Source of the DNA: an uncultured SAR116 cluster alpha proteobacterium
Lineage (GTDB): Bacteria; Pseudomonadota; Alphaproteobacteria; Puniceispirillales; Puniceispirillaceae
DNA length: 64,000 bases
Reading direction: 5' to 3'
NCBI GenBank assembly: GCA_902596655.1
Contig: CACJUX010000005.1
Coordinates: 20,012 to 84,011 of the forward strand
This document shows positions 56,961-64,000 of this stretch, in pieces. Each line of letters begins with the position of its first letter. Within the stretch, counting starts at the first letter, position 1. The notes beneath the pieces are model-generated. The model saw only the letters and a program-made list of their open reading frames with translations. It searched no databases and was not told the DNA's origin. Both the position numbers and the translations under genes were made by a program.

Positions 56961-57776
56961 CTAATTTTCAAAGAGGCTTGTCAGGGTTTCCATGGACCGT
57001 GTGAAAATGCCTTTTGGCAACGCGCGTTCGGGATTTGCTTCTATTTCGGCAAGACGCTTAGTCCAGATAGAGTCTGGGAAGTTGTAATTCGCTACCGAAC
57101 CAACCCTACCTGCCTCATCGACAAGGCCCAGCGCCAAATACGCTTCTGTCATACGGAACAGCGCCTCCGGCACCTGATTAGTCGTTTGATGATCTTCGAT
57201 CACCGTTTCAAAACGCCGCAATGCGGCGCCATAATGCCCACTCTGCAGGTAATATCGGCCGACAGCCATTTCCTTGCCAGCCAGGTGTGAACGCGCAAGG
57301 TCAATCTTCAACAAGGCGTCGCGGCCATAGGCACCAGTAGGAAACCGGCGCTGCAACTCTTCAAAGGCATTCAGCGCTAGCCGGGTCATTTCGGCATCGC
57401 GCTCAACATCGACAATCTGTTCATAGTAGCTGAGCGCAATTAGGTAATAGGCATATTCCACGCGCTTGTCTACTGGATTGAGTTCAATGAATCGTTGCAA
57501 TGCTGCCACGGCTCGCGGGTAATCATTTTCTTGGTAAAAGGCCCATGCCGCCATGATCTGCGCTTGCACAGCAAGGCTTGAATAAGGGTGCTGGCGCTCG
57601 ACCTCCTCGAATTGCGGTGCGGCTGCCTTAGTGTCGCCAGCGAGTGCACTGGCCAGTGCCTCGTTGTAAAGATCATCAACTGGTCGTTCGACCTGCTCCA
57701 AAACGTCGTCAGAGGCACAACCCGCCAAAAGAACTGGTATTGCTAAAAGTAGACGTTTGGAAATCGAATATGCCAA
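56961..57776 (-). CDS. bamD: Outer-membrane assembly lipoprotein BamD
   Basis: BamD is the essential lipoprotein of the BAM complex that folds outer-membrane barrels. The 271-residue precursor starts at a TTG codon, with GGAG seven bases upstream. It has lipobox LLAGC (lipidated Cys20) and five TPR-like helix pairs: YNEALASALAGDTKAAAPQFEEVERQHPYS, AYYLIALSYYEQI, ELQRRFPTGAYGRDALLKIDLARSHLAGKEM and later repeats. The position between lpxC and recN is the common one in Alphaproteobacteria (older name comL). Confidence 0.94.
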   Translation of the reverse strand: MAYSISKRLLLAIPVLLAGCASDDVLEQVERPVDDLYNEALASALAGDTKAAAPQFEEVERQHPYSSLAVQAQIMAAWAFYQENDYPRAVAALQRFIELNPVDKRVEYAYYLIALSYYEQIVDVERDAEMTRLALNAFEELQRRFPTGAYGRDALLKIDLARSHLAGKEMAVGRYYLQSGHYGAALRRFETVIEDHQTTNQVPEALFRMTEAYLALGLVDEAGRVGSVANYNFPDSIWTKRLAEIEANPERALPKGIFTRSMETLTSLFEN

Positions 57777-57935
57777 GTTGAAACTCCATTAGTGGCGTCG
57801 TGTTCAGAGGGGAGTCCTACAAACGGCCCAACAATAGCCGGTCAGCACGCCGGTGAAAAGGGGCTGCTTTCTGATTTTAGTATGACGGGGCGAAGACGCT
57901 AAGTCAGCAGAGGCGACTAGCGTGGAGGCGATTGA

Positions 57936-58874
57936 CTAGACGGCAGCGGCGGCTGCCACCTCGGGCAGCGCATAACCGTCGGAATTTGCCATCGGCAAAC
58001 CATCTTCTGTAATCTGATAGGCCATGGGATCACTCCAAAGTGCCTGCACAAGCTTTGTGCTTAGCGCATGTCCGGGCCGGAACGATGTCAACTTACCCTT
58101 AACCTGCATGCCCAGCAGATATAGGTCGCCAAGACAATCAAGCGCTTTATGGCGAACAAATTCATTGTCCATTCGGAGCCCGCCGTCATTAAGCACTGCC
58201 CCGTTTTCGACAACAACAGCGTTGTTCAGTGAGCCACCGAGTGCTAGCCCTGCATTCTGCATAAATTCGACATCGCGCATTTGACAGAAAGTCCGCGCGC
58301 AAGCGAGTTCAGCCTCAAATTTCCCATTGCCGTGGCGATAGTGATAATTCTGTCTGCCGATTGCCGTATCCTCAAAATCGATTTCAATATCGATCTCAAG
58401 CTGGTTGGCAGGCTCTATCCTTGCCCAGGCACCGCACTCCAGCTGTACCTGGATTAGTTTGGTCACAACGAGACGTCGCCGCTGGGCAGCCTGCACCGCC
58501 AGGCCAACTCGGTTAATAGCATCCACTAGAGGCTTGCTGCTGCCATCAAGAATGGGTACTTCGCAGGCATCAATATCAACAATTGCATTGTCGACACCAA
58601 GCCCGGCAAAGGCTGCCATGAAATGTTCAACGGTTTCAAGGCCGACACCCTCGCCATTCTCAATCCGGGTACAAAGCCGAGACTCGGTTGCATATTCGGC
58701 GTGTGCTGGAACTGTTTGAAGATTTTTTTCAACATCGATACGGCGGAATTTGATGCCGCTGTTTGCCGGGGCAGGACAAACCACCGCGTGAACATACCGC
58801 CCAGAGTGCAGACCGATGTCCTCAAGATGAATCTTATCGGCCAAAGTCGTCTGCAAGGGTTGATCGATGAACAT
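57936..58874 (-). CDS. lpxC: UDP-3-O-acyl-GlcNAc deacetylase LpxC
   Basis: LpxC is a zinc enzyme that commits UDP-GlcNAc derivatives to lipid A synthesis. The 312-residue protein opens TTLADKIHLEDIGLHSG. It has the zinc histidine in LETVEHFMAAFAGLGVDN, then EVPILDGSSKP, FEAELACARTFCQMRDVEFMQNAG, and the second zinc region DNEFVRHKALDCLGDLYLLG, with the catalytic histidine in FRPGHALS. Full length. It confirms a lipopolysaccharide-type outer membrane. In E. coli, FtsH degrades LpxC, but the alanine-rich C-terminus here (EVAAAAAV) should be compared before assuming this. Confidence 0.96.
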   Translation of the reverse strand: MFIDQPLQTTLADKIHLEDIGLHSGRYVHAVVCPAPANSGIKFRRIDVEKNLQTVPAHAEYATESRLCTRIENGEGVGLETVEHFMAAFAGLGVDNAIVDIDACEVPILDGSSKPLVDAINRVGLAVQAAQRRRLVVTKLIQVQLECGAWARIEPANQLEIDIEIDFEDTAIGRQNYHYRHGNGKFEAELACARTFCQMRDVEFMQNAGLALGGSLNNAVVVENGAVLNDGGLRMDNEFVRHKALDCLGDLYLLGMQVKGKLTSFRPGHALSTKLVQALWSDPMAYQITEDGLPMANSDGYALPEVAAAAAV

Positions 58875-59093
58875 TCAAGCCTAGCCCTTTAATTTTTATT
58901 TCGCTATTGACCGATTTTGGCCATTATTAACTTTTAGAGGCGTGAGATAAAATCGCATTATTGTATGCAACGTTAGATTTTCTCTAACGTGAATAGATCA
59001 CACACAACCACACATTACAAAGCAGCTATGGCGCAAGCAAATCACATTTGGTTACGGATTGTAGCAATGCGATCCGCTTGCGATTATCTGCCT

Positions 59094-60875
59094 CTAATTG
59101 GCCTGACGGCGTAGGAATGCAGGAATATCAAGGTCATCACCTGCATTGTCTAAAGTGCCCTGCGTGCCGCTTGCCGATTCAAGCTGTTTGCTCGCTTTTT
59201 TGTTATCATCATTACCGTGCTGCACCATGTCACCCCTTGGCAGATCTAGAATTGAGCTGTTCTTTTCTGCTGGTGTGTCGGTCTTGTCTATCGATAGATC
59301 CGATGTGGTCCTAACAGTTGCAGCATTTTCTGGCTTCTGGCTCCAAAGACCTGAGATTTTGTTTATCAGGCTTGGTCGGGAAGCGGTCGTCTCACTTGTC
59401 GTGCGAGCTAGCTCTTCTTCCGGTATTTTTGCAGCGGCTGGCGGTATGAAGGAGTGTTGTTTTGCCGGTGCTTTTGGCAACAGCAGGTCATCTGTTTTGT
59501 CCGCAATTAACGGCTTGTTCATGATGTCAGCCGTAGCCTGCGTCGCCGATTCTGGCTGCAATGTAGTATTCGTAAAGGTGGCAGCAATGTCCGCACCGCC
59601 ATCCGTTGGCTCCGTTGCTGGATCCAAGATCTTGGCTTCTGACTCAAAAACTGAGTCTTTATCATTGTTGTCGTTACCGGTTTCAGCCACTACGCTTGAC
59701 GCCGCATTTTTCGTTTCAGTGGCCGCTGCTACGGCCTCGGTGATGTCGAGTTGGCGGTCATAATCTACTTCTTTCGCCTCCGAATCCTCGACAGGCTTGT
59801 CGCTGCCTGCTTCGATGTTCCGTGGGATAATGATGGTTGAGGTGCGAGGCGGTATAGCAGCTGTTGGTTTCTGCAACGCTTGCACCGGCCTGGCCATTAC
59901 ACCGGTCTGCGTGTCGATGCCAGTGGCCACAACAGACACCCGCATGATGCCTTCAAGCTTTTCATCAAAGGCCGATCCAAAAATAATCACAGCATCTGGG
60001 TCAACTTCTTTGCGAATTCGGTTGGCGGCTTCATCAACCTCGAACAGTGTCATGTCCATGCCGCCTGTCACATTAATCAGAACCGCATGAGCGCCCTTCA
60101 TCGTTGTGTCATCCAGCAATGGATTGTTGATTGCCGCTTCTGCGGCATCAATGGCCCGGCTCTCGCCGGAGGACTCGCCGGTTCCCATCATCGCCTTGCC
60201 CATTTCTCCCATCACAGCGCGGATGTCGGCAAAATCTAGATTGATCATGCCAGGCTTAATCATCAGATCGGTAACCCCGCAGACACCTTGGTGCAGAACC
60301 GTATCTGCCATATGGAATGCATCGGCAAACGTGGTGCGTTCGTTGGCAAGGCGGAACAAGTTCTGGTTGGGGATGACGATCAGCGTGTCGACATGTGCCT
60401 GCAGTCCTTCGATTCCGTCCTCAGCTTGTGCCATTCGACGCTGCCCCTCAAATTCAAAGGGTTTGGTAATCACGCCGACGGTCAAAATGCCGCGTTCGCG
60501 AGCTGCCTGTGCGATAATTGGTGCAGCGCCCGTGCCAGTGCCGCCTCCCATGCCGGCAGTAATGAAAACCATGTTGCAGTCGGCGAGTTCAGCCATTACG
60601 TCTTCCAAGCTCTCTTCTGCTGCAGCCCGGCCAATCTCCGGCTTTGAGCCAGCTCCAAGGCCCTGGGTTATTGCACTGCCAAGCTGGATTTTGCGGCTGG
60701 CCAGCGAATGCGCCAGTGCTTGGCCGTCGGTGTTGGCAACAAGAAAATCAACACCATCCAGATCGGCTGAAATCATGTTGTTTACTGCATTACACCCGGC
60801 TCCACCAACACCGACAACGGTGATTCGTGGACGAAGCTCCTGCATAGTTTGTGGTACACTGAGGTTGATGGTCAT
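59094..60875 (-). CDS. ftsZ: Cell division protein FtsZ with long linker
   Basis: FtsZ is the tubulin-like GTPase that forms the division ring. The start is the ATG at 60875, behind AAGGGAG; the longer open frame upstream is non-coding. The 593-residue protein has [19 protein letters not shown], the tubulin signature GGGTGTG at 110-116, and the synergy loop [22 protein letters not shown]. The globular core ends near residue 320, and a linker of about 260 acidic, low-complexity residues follows, with short islands ([23 protein letters not shown]). The end is [13 protein letters not shown], the conserved peptide that binds FtsA and ZapA-type partners. Long linkers are usual in Alphaproteobacteria. 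Confidence 0.97.
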   Translation of the reverse strand: MTINLSVPQTMQELRPRITVVGVGGAGCNAVNNMISADLDGVDFLVANTDGQALAHSLASRKIQLGSAITQGLGAGSKPEIGRAAAEESLEDVMAELADCNMVFITAGMGGGTGTGAAPIIAQAARERGILTVGVITKPFEFEGQRRMAQAEDGIEGLQAHVDTLIVIPNQNLFRLANERTTFADAFHMADTVLHQGVCGVTDLMIKPGMINLDFADIRAVMGEMGKAMMGTGESSGESRAIDAAEAAINNPLLDDTTMKGAHAVLINVTGGMDMTLFEVDEAANRIRKEVDPDAVIIFGSAFDEKLEGIMRVSVVATGIDTQTGVMARPVQALQKPTAAIPPRTSTIIIPRNIEAGSDKPVEDSEAKEVDYDRQLDITEAVAAATETKNAASSVVAETGNDNNDKDSVFESEAKILDPATEPTDGGADIAATFTNTTLQPESATQATADIMNKPLIADKTDDLLLPKAPAKQHSFIPPAAAKIPEEELARTTSETTASRPSLINKISGLWSQKPENAATVRTTSDLSIDKTDTPAEKNSSILDLPRGDMVQHGNDDNKKASKQLESASGTQGTLDNAGDDLDIPAFLRRQAN

Positions 60876-61051
60876 GATATTCTCCCTTCTGTTTGGGTTG
60901 ACCTTGGCGACAGGTCGCGCGTGATTGCCTGGAACGGCCTGTCTGTTGGAAGCGGGGCAACGGAACATTGCTGCGTCCCGCAGCTGAATTGGTAAGTGGC
61001 AGCCTTGTAGCTCGCGGTTAAGATTTGGTATTTCATCTGACTTGTCCTTAG

Positions 61052-62347
61052 TTAGAGGTTGTCTCGAAGCCACGCATTGATACGTTCAATCGGGCCGTGC
61101 GGCAGGGTACGGGTCTGCCGCTCGGCTGGGTCATCATCATCAAGTTGATTCAAATGAATCAGCGCGCCTATCGCCGCTGCATGGCCAGCACTAATCGTGT
61201 TGTTTGACAGGCCGGTCACACCTTTCGGCATACCAAGTGTCGTAGTTTTGCCAAGGCTGCTTGCGCAGAAATCATTGAGACCGGCAAGCTGGCTGGCACC
61301 TCCGGTCAGGATGAAGCGGCTGCCGGCGGCATGCTGCATTTTGGCAACTTCCATGCGGCGCATAAGCATCTCCAGTATTTCTTCAATCCGTGGACGGATG
61401 ATCGCGCTCAGTAAATTACGCTCGATCATCTTTCCGCCGACGTTGATCATATCATTGAGACCGGGCAGGGTGATATTGTCCGACTGGCCCATTTTGACAG
61501 CCTTTTTGAGCGTGTCTGGTGCGGTTGCCAATGTGTCGACTGGCATGATTGATCCCTCAACCGCTTTTAGCCGCTCGGCATCGGCAATCGGGACTGAGAG
61601 AATGCGGGCAATATCAGTGGTGACATGATGCCCGCCAACTGGAATGCTGTAGGCATAGATCAGTTTGCCATCCATGAAAGTCCCCATTGCGGTGGTTCCA
61701 CCACCAAAGTCGATTACGGTGCTGCCGAGGTCACGCTCCTCTTCGCTCATGCAGGCGATCCCGGCGGCATAACCGGCGTGTATAAAACGGTTTACCGATA
61801 GATGGTTCAACGCCAGAGCCTCACGAAAATTAGCAAGGCTTGTTCTAGCCGCCGAAACTACGGTGTAGTCAACTGATAGAACCCGGCCCCGCATGCCTCG
61901 GGGATCTGAAATTTGGCGCACCTCGTCCAACCCATAATGCAGGGTCTGCATCTGCATGGCTTGATGCGTTCCCTTTGCCTGGCGGTTGGCTCCCCTATTC
62001 ATCAGGCGAAGCATGTCTCGGCGGTTTACCGTATTGTCTGAAAGGGTGATTGATTGCGTCTGAATTGCCGAGGTGGGTTTGCCACCTGGCAAGACAACCG
62101 TGAGTGAGGACAAGGACAGGCCAGCTTCCCTTTCGGCAGCCTGTACAGTTTTGCCAATTACTTCGCTAATTGCCTCAAGGTGGCTAATTTCACCACCGCG
62201 CATGCCAGAAGAGGCGTGTGTTCCCTGCCCAAGCAGATGCAGAACTCCCTGTCGGTCAGTATTGGCGATCAGGCAACAAATTTTTGACGAACCGATATCA
62301 AGAACCGCGAAGGGACGACGGTTGGTGCGGCTAGGGCGGAGCTTCAT
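61052..62347 (-). CDS. ftsA: Cell division protein FtsA
   Basis: FtsA is an actin-like ATPase that tethers FtsZ to the inner membrane. The start is set at the ATG at 62347, behind a GGGGG-rich site, giving a 431-residue protein opening [22 protein letters not shown]; a GTG at 62401 would extend into ftsQ. Actin-fold motifs are [14 protein letters not shown] (phosphate 1), [16 protein letters not shown] (phosphate 2) and [16 protein letters not shown] (adenosine). The C-terminal amphipathic helix [12 protein letters not shown] is the membrane anchor. It is 32 bases into the end of ftsQ and 176 before ftsZ. Confidence 0.95.
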   Translation of the reverse strand: MKLRPSRTNRRPFAVLDIGSSKICCLIANTDRQGVLHLLGQGTHASSGMRGGEISHLEAISEVIGKTVQAAEREAGLSLSSLTVVLPGGKPTSAIQTQSITLSDNTVNRRDMLRLMNRGANRQAKGTHQAMQMQTLHYGLDEVRQISDPRGMRGRVLSVDYTVVSAARTSLANFREALALNHLSVNRFIHAGYAAGIACMSEEERDLGSTVIDFGGGTTAMGTFMDGKLIYAYSIPVGGHHVTTDIARILSVPIADAERLKAVEGSIMPVDTLATAPDTLKKAVKMGQSDNITLPGLNDMINVGGKMIERNLLSAIIRPRIEEILEMLMRRMEVAKMQHAAGSRFILTGGASQLAGLNDFCASSLGKTTTLGMPKGVTGLSNNTISAGHAAAIGALIHLNQLDDDDPAERQTRTLPHGPIERINAWLRDNL

Positions 62348-62378
62348 TTTGGTGCCCCCTTTATTTTTTTTTGAGGGT

Positions 62379-63197
62379 TCATGTGTTCTGCCCCTCACCA
62401 CGTACCGGGATGTTTGGTTCGACGATCAGCTGTTCGGGAACGCGCAGATCAATTACCGCAAGATCACGGCCAATAATCTTTTTCTTGTGGTCAACGACGG
62501 CAAGGCGTGCCCAGGCGGTGCTAGGGTCGATCTCGGGAAGCTTTATATTAATGCCGTTGCGCAGATGCACATCCCATCTGCGACCTGATTGATAGGTCAC
62601 GGCCCAAACTTCGGCAAATAGCTCGGGTTCTGTTTTCAGAACGTCAAGAATCATGCTGGCATTGGCTGCGGCATCTGTTCCTGCAACTACAGTTAGATGC
62701 GAAAATTCGGTTGGATCGGCACCCTCAATGATGGTACCGGTGCGGTCGATCAACTCGTGTCCATTGCGTGTCTGCAGGAGGGCAAAAGGGATGCGCTCCG
62801 TGATCGTGATTTTGATTGTCGACGGCATCAGCCGCTCGACAACCGCAGATTTAACCCAGCCGATCTGCGTGAGATTGCGGTGTACTTCGGTAAGTGGGAT
62901 ACCTAGCAACGGCTGACCCATTTTAATATCGGTTGCCGCAACCAACATTTCTGTTGGTGTATGTGAGCGACCAGTGACCTGAATGTATTGAAGGTCCAAA
63001 CCCATCTCACCACTAATGCGCACTAGATCATGTGTCAGCTGGTCCCGCTCCATAACACCGTAACCGGTGGTGATGATTACGGCGATCGCGAAAATAGCAC
63101 TGAAAAACAGCTTTATTTGGGGCATACGGCGCTGTTGCTTCGGTGCAGTCTCTGGCATCTGTTTGGCTTTGCCTATCGATGGGATCAGTCGTCGCAT
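62379..63197 (-). CDS. ftsQ: Cell division protein FtsQ
   Basis: FtsQ is a bitopic divisome protein linking early and late division factors. The 272-residue protein has a short basic cytoplasmic part, one membrane helix at about 28-48 (IKLFFSAIFAIAVIITTGYGV), a periplasmic POTRA domain (IQVTGRSHTPTEMLVAAT through RLMPSTIKITITERIPFAL), and an FtsQ beta domain (VWAVTYQSGRRWDVHLRNGINIKLPE). It overlaps ddl by 13 bases upstream, as expected in a dcw operon. The sequence is variable in this family; order and POTRA pattern make the call safe. Confidence 0.92.
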   Translation of the reverse strand: MRRLIPSIGKAKQMPETAPKQQRRMPQIKLFFSAIFAIAVIITTGYGVMERDQLTHDLVRISGEMGLDLQYIQVTGRSHTPTEMLVAATDIKMGQPLLGIPLTEVHRNLTQIGWVKSAVVERLMPSTIKITITERIPFALLQTRNGHELIDRTGTIIEGADPTEFSHLTVVAGTDAAANASMILDVLKTEPELFAEVWAVTYQSGRRWDVHLRNGINIKLPEIDPSTAWARLAVVDHKKKIIGRDLAVIDLRVPEQLIVEPNIPVRGEGQNT

Positions 63198-64000
63198 TGG
63201 GCCATCTCCAACAAATGGTTGATTAGTTCCTCTCCTGACACTCCGATGAAACGTGCCTGCTCGGGAACGAGTGAAGTCGCTGTCATTCCAGGAACGGTGT
63301 TGATCTCTAGCATGAAGAGCTGCCCGCTCTTCTCATCCCAACGATAATCCGCGCGAATAACGCCGCGGCAGCCAATCGTACGGTATGCGCGCTCGGCCCA
63401 ATCGCAGGCCTGCAATGTCACTGGTTCGGGAATGTCGGCTGGCAGAATGTGCTGCGAGCCACCCGTTGCATATTTGGCATCAAAATCATAGAATTCATTT
63501 TCCTGTTTGATTTCGGTGACACAGAGTGCAGTGCCGTCAAGAACTGCAACGGTCAGTTCGCGGCCAGGGATAAAAGGCTCGCAGATTAACTGTGTCTCGA
63601 GATCCCATTGGCTGCGCCGAGGTGCCTCTTCACCTTCCTTTACAATCACCACACCAACACTGGAGCCATCATTACGTGGCTTGATCACGTGTGCCTTTGA
63701 GCTGTCCCGCGGGTAGACGCGACTGTCCTCTACTAAAAGGATATCCTGCGGCACCATGATTCCTGCCATTGCTAGCAGGCGCTTTGCCATGATTTTGTCC
63801 ATGGCAATTGCTGACGCTAATAGGCCGCTATGCGTGTAGGGGATGTTCATGATGTTCAAAAGACCCTGCACATTGCCGTCTTCGCCAATCTGACCATGAA
63901 GCGCGTTGAACACACGTCCTGGATTGATTTCGCGTAGTTTCTCCGGCAGATCACGGTCAACCTCAACGTCAATCGCATCCCAGCCTGCATTGCGGGCCGC
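63185..64000 (-). CDS. ddl: D-alanine-D-alanine ligase (partial, 5' end outside window)
   Basis: Ddl joins two D-alanines with ATP to make the end of the peptidoglycan stem peptide. The reading frame is open to base 64000, so the N-terminus is missing; at least 271 residues are present. The visible start is AARNAGWDAIDVEVDRDLPE, then VFNALHGQIGEDGNVQGLLN, the ATP-grasp segments HVIKPRNDGSSVGVVIV and ICEPFIPGRELTVAVLDG, then RADYRWDEKSGQLFMLEINTVPGMTATSLVPEQA, which holds the metal-binding Glu-x-Asn. The position before ftsQ matches the dcw cluster (ddlB). It overlaps ftsQ by 13 bases. Confidence 0.96.
   Translation of the reverse strand, partial: AARNAGWDAIDVEVDRDLPEKLREINPGRVFNALHGQIGEDGNVQGLLNIMNIPYTHSGLLASAIAMDKIMAKRLLAMAGIMVPQDILLVEDSRVYPRDSSKAHVIKPRNDGSSVGVVIVKEGEEAPRRSQWDLETQLICEPFIPGRELTVAVLDGTALCVTEIKQENEFYDFDAKYATGGSQHILPADIPEPVTLQACDWAERAYRTIGCRGVIRADYRWDEKSGQLFMLEINTVPGMTATSLVPEQARFIGVSGEELINHLLEMAQCDD

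Noticed and set aside
60106..60924. A 272-codon plus-strand frame opposite ftsZ
   Set aside because: It mirrors the conserved FtsZ GTPase core; the Ser/Ala/Pro-rich translation is a codon-bias shadow.
60876..61073. An N-terminal extension of FtsZ by 66 residues
   Set aside because: The ATG at 60875 has AAGGGAG at ideal distance and gives the family opening; the extension is unrelated and overlaps the ftsA end.

Overview
This 64 kb window is a dense, ordinary chromosomal core segment of a Gram-negative alphaproteobacterium. Several signs point there: the order ddl-ftsQ-ftsA-ftsZ-lpxC-bamD-recN-ligA, a cysteine-free ribosomal protein L31, a SerC of the long alphaproteobacterial type, the pairs rluD/rpoH and mlaA/mlaC, a small-protein/zapA/6S RNA/fthC block, and an FtsZ with a very long C-terminal linker. 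Moderate base composition and tight spacing would fit a free-living marine lineage such as SAR116, but the window cannot prove genus or species. I see no rRNA, tRNA, insertion sequence, prophage or CRISPR array.

Layout. 1-7826 (+): TrmN6-like methyltransferase, S49 peptidase, a small membrane protein with a cysteine cluster, glyQ-glyS, ppdK. 7898-10145: rpmE (-) divergent from an MsbA-like ABC exporter (+). 10146-11171: the largest gene-poor stretch, with only doubtful micro-ORFs. 11172-13502 (-): a MotA/TolQ-like and OmpA/MotB-like ion-motor pair of unknown job. 13906-18467 (-): tkt-gap-efp-suhB. 18803-20273 (+): DUF4164-like gene, zapA, a strong 6S RNA candidate, fthC. 20321-24818 (+): ymdB-type phosphoesterase, yebC, ruvC-ruvA-ruvB, ybgC. 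24868-30769 (+): tolQ-tolR-tolA-tolB, pal, cpoB. 30744-36630 (+): tilS-ftsH-folP-glmM. 36773-41009 (+): serC-serA, purA. 41414-43682 (-): rpoH and rluD. 43798-46437: two small membrane proteins meeting tail to tail, then ettA. 46479-47908 (-): mlaC and mlaA. 48138-53179 (+): UvrD/PcrA helicase, prmA, M24 aminopeptidase. 53182-64000 (-): ligA, recN, bamD, lpxC, ftsZ, ftsA, ftsQ and a ddl running off the window.

How the genes work together. Two large modules build and divide the envelope: Tol-Pal-CpoB (outer-membrane constriction) and the dcw end (D-Ala-D-Ala ligase, divisome FtsQ/A/Z, lipid A committed step LpxC, BamD). GlmM (UDP-GlcNAc supply), MlaA/MlaC (outer-membrane lipid asymmetry) and ZapA (Z-ring cross-linking) support them. 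A second theme is translation: GlyQS, EF-P, TilS, RluD, PrmA, L31, EttA and TrmN6. A third is DNA repair: RuvABC, RecN, UvrD/PcrA, LigA. RpoH and FtsH, which degrades RpoH in well-studied bacteria, are both present. Central metabolism is represented by PpdK, transketolase, GAPDH, SerC/SerA, PurA, FolP and FthC.

I did not find a convincing undescribed multi-gene system. The best leads are the uncharacterised motor pair (11172-13502), the small cysteine-cluster membrane protein (1767-2021), the GAPDH with altered cofactor-selectivity residues, the gene-poor 10.2-11.2 kb stretch with a candidate 32-residue basic peptide, and several structured leaders.
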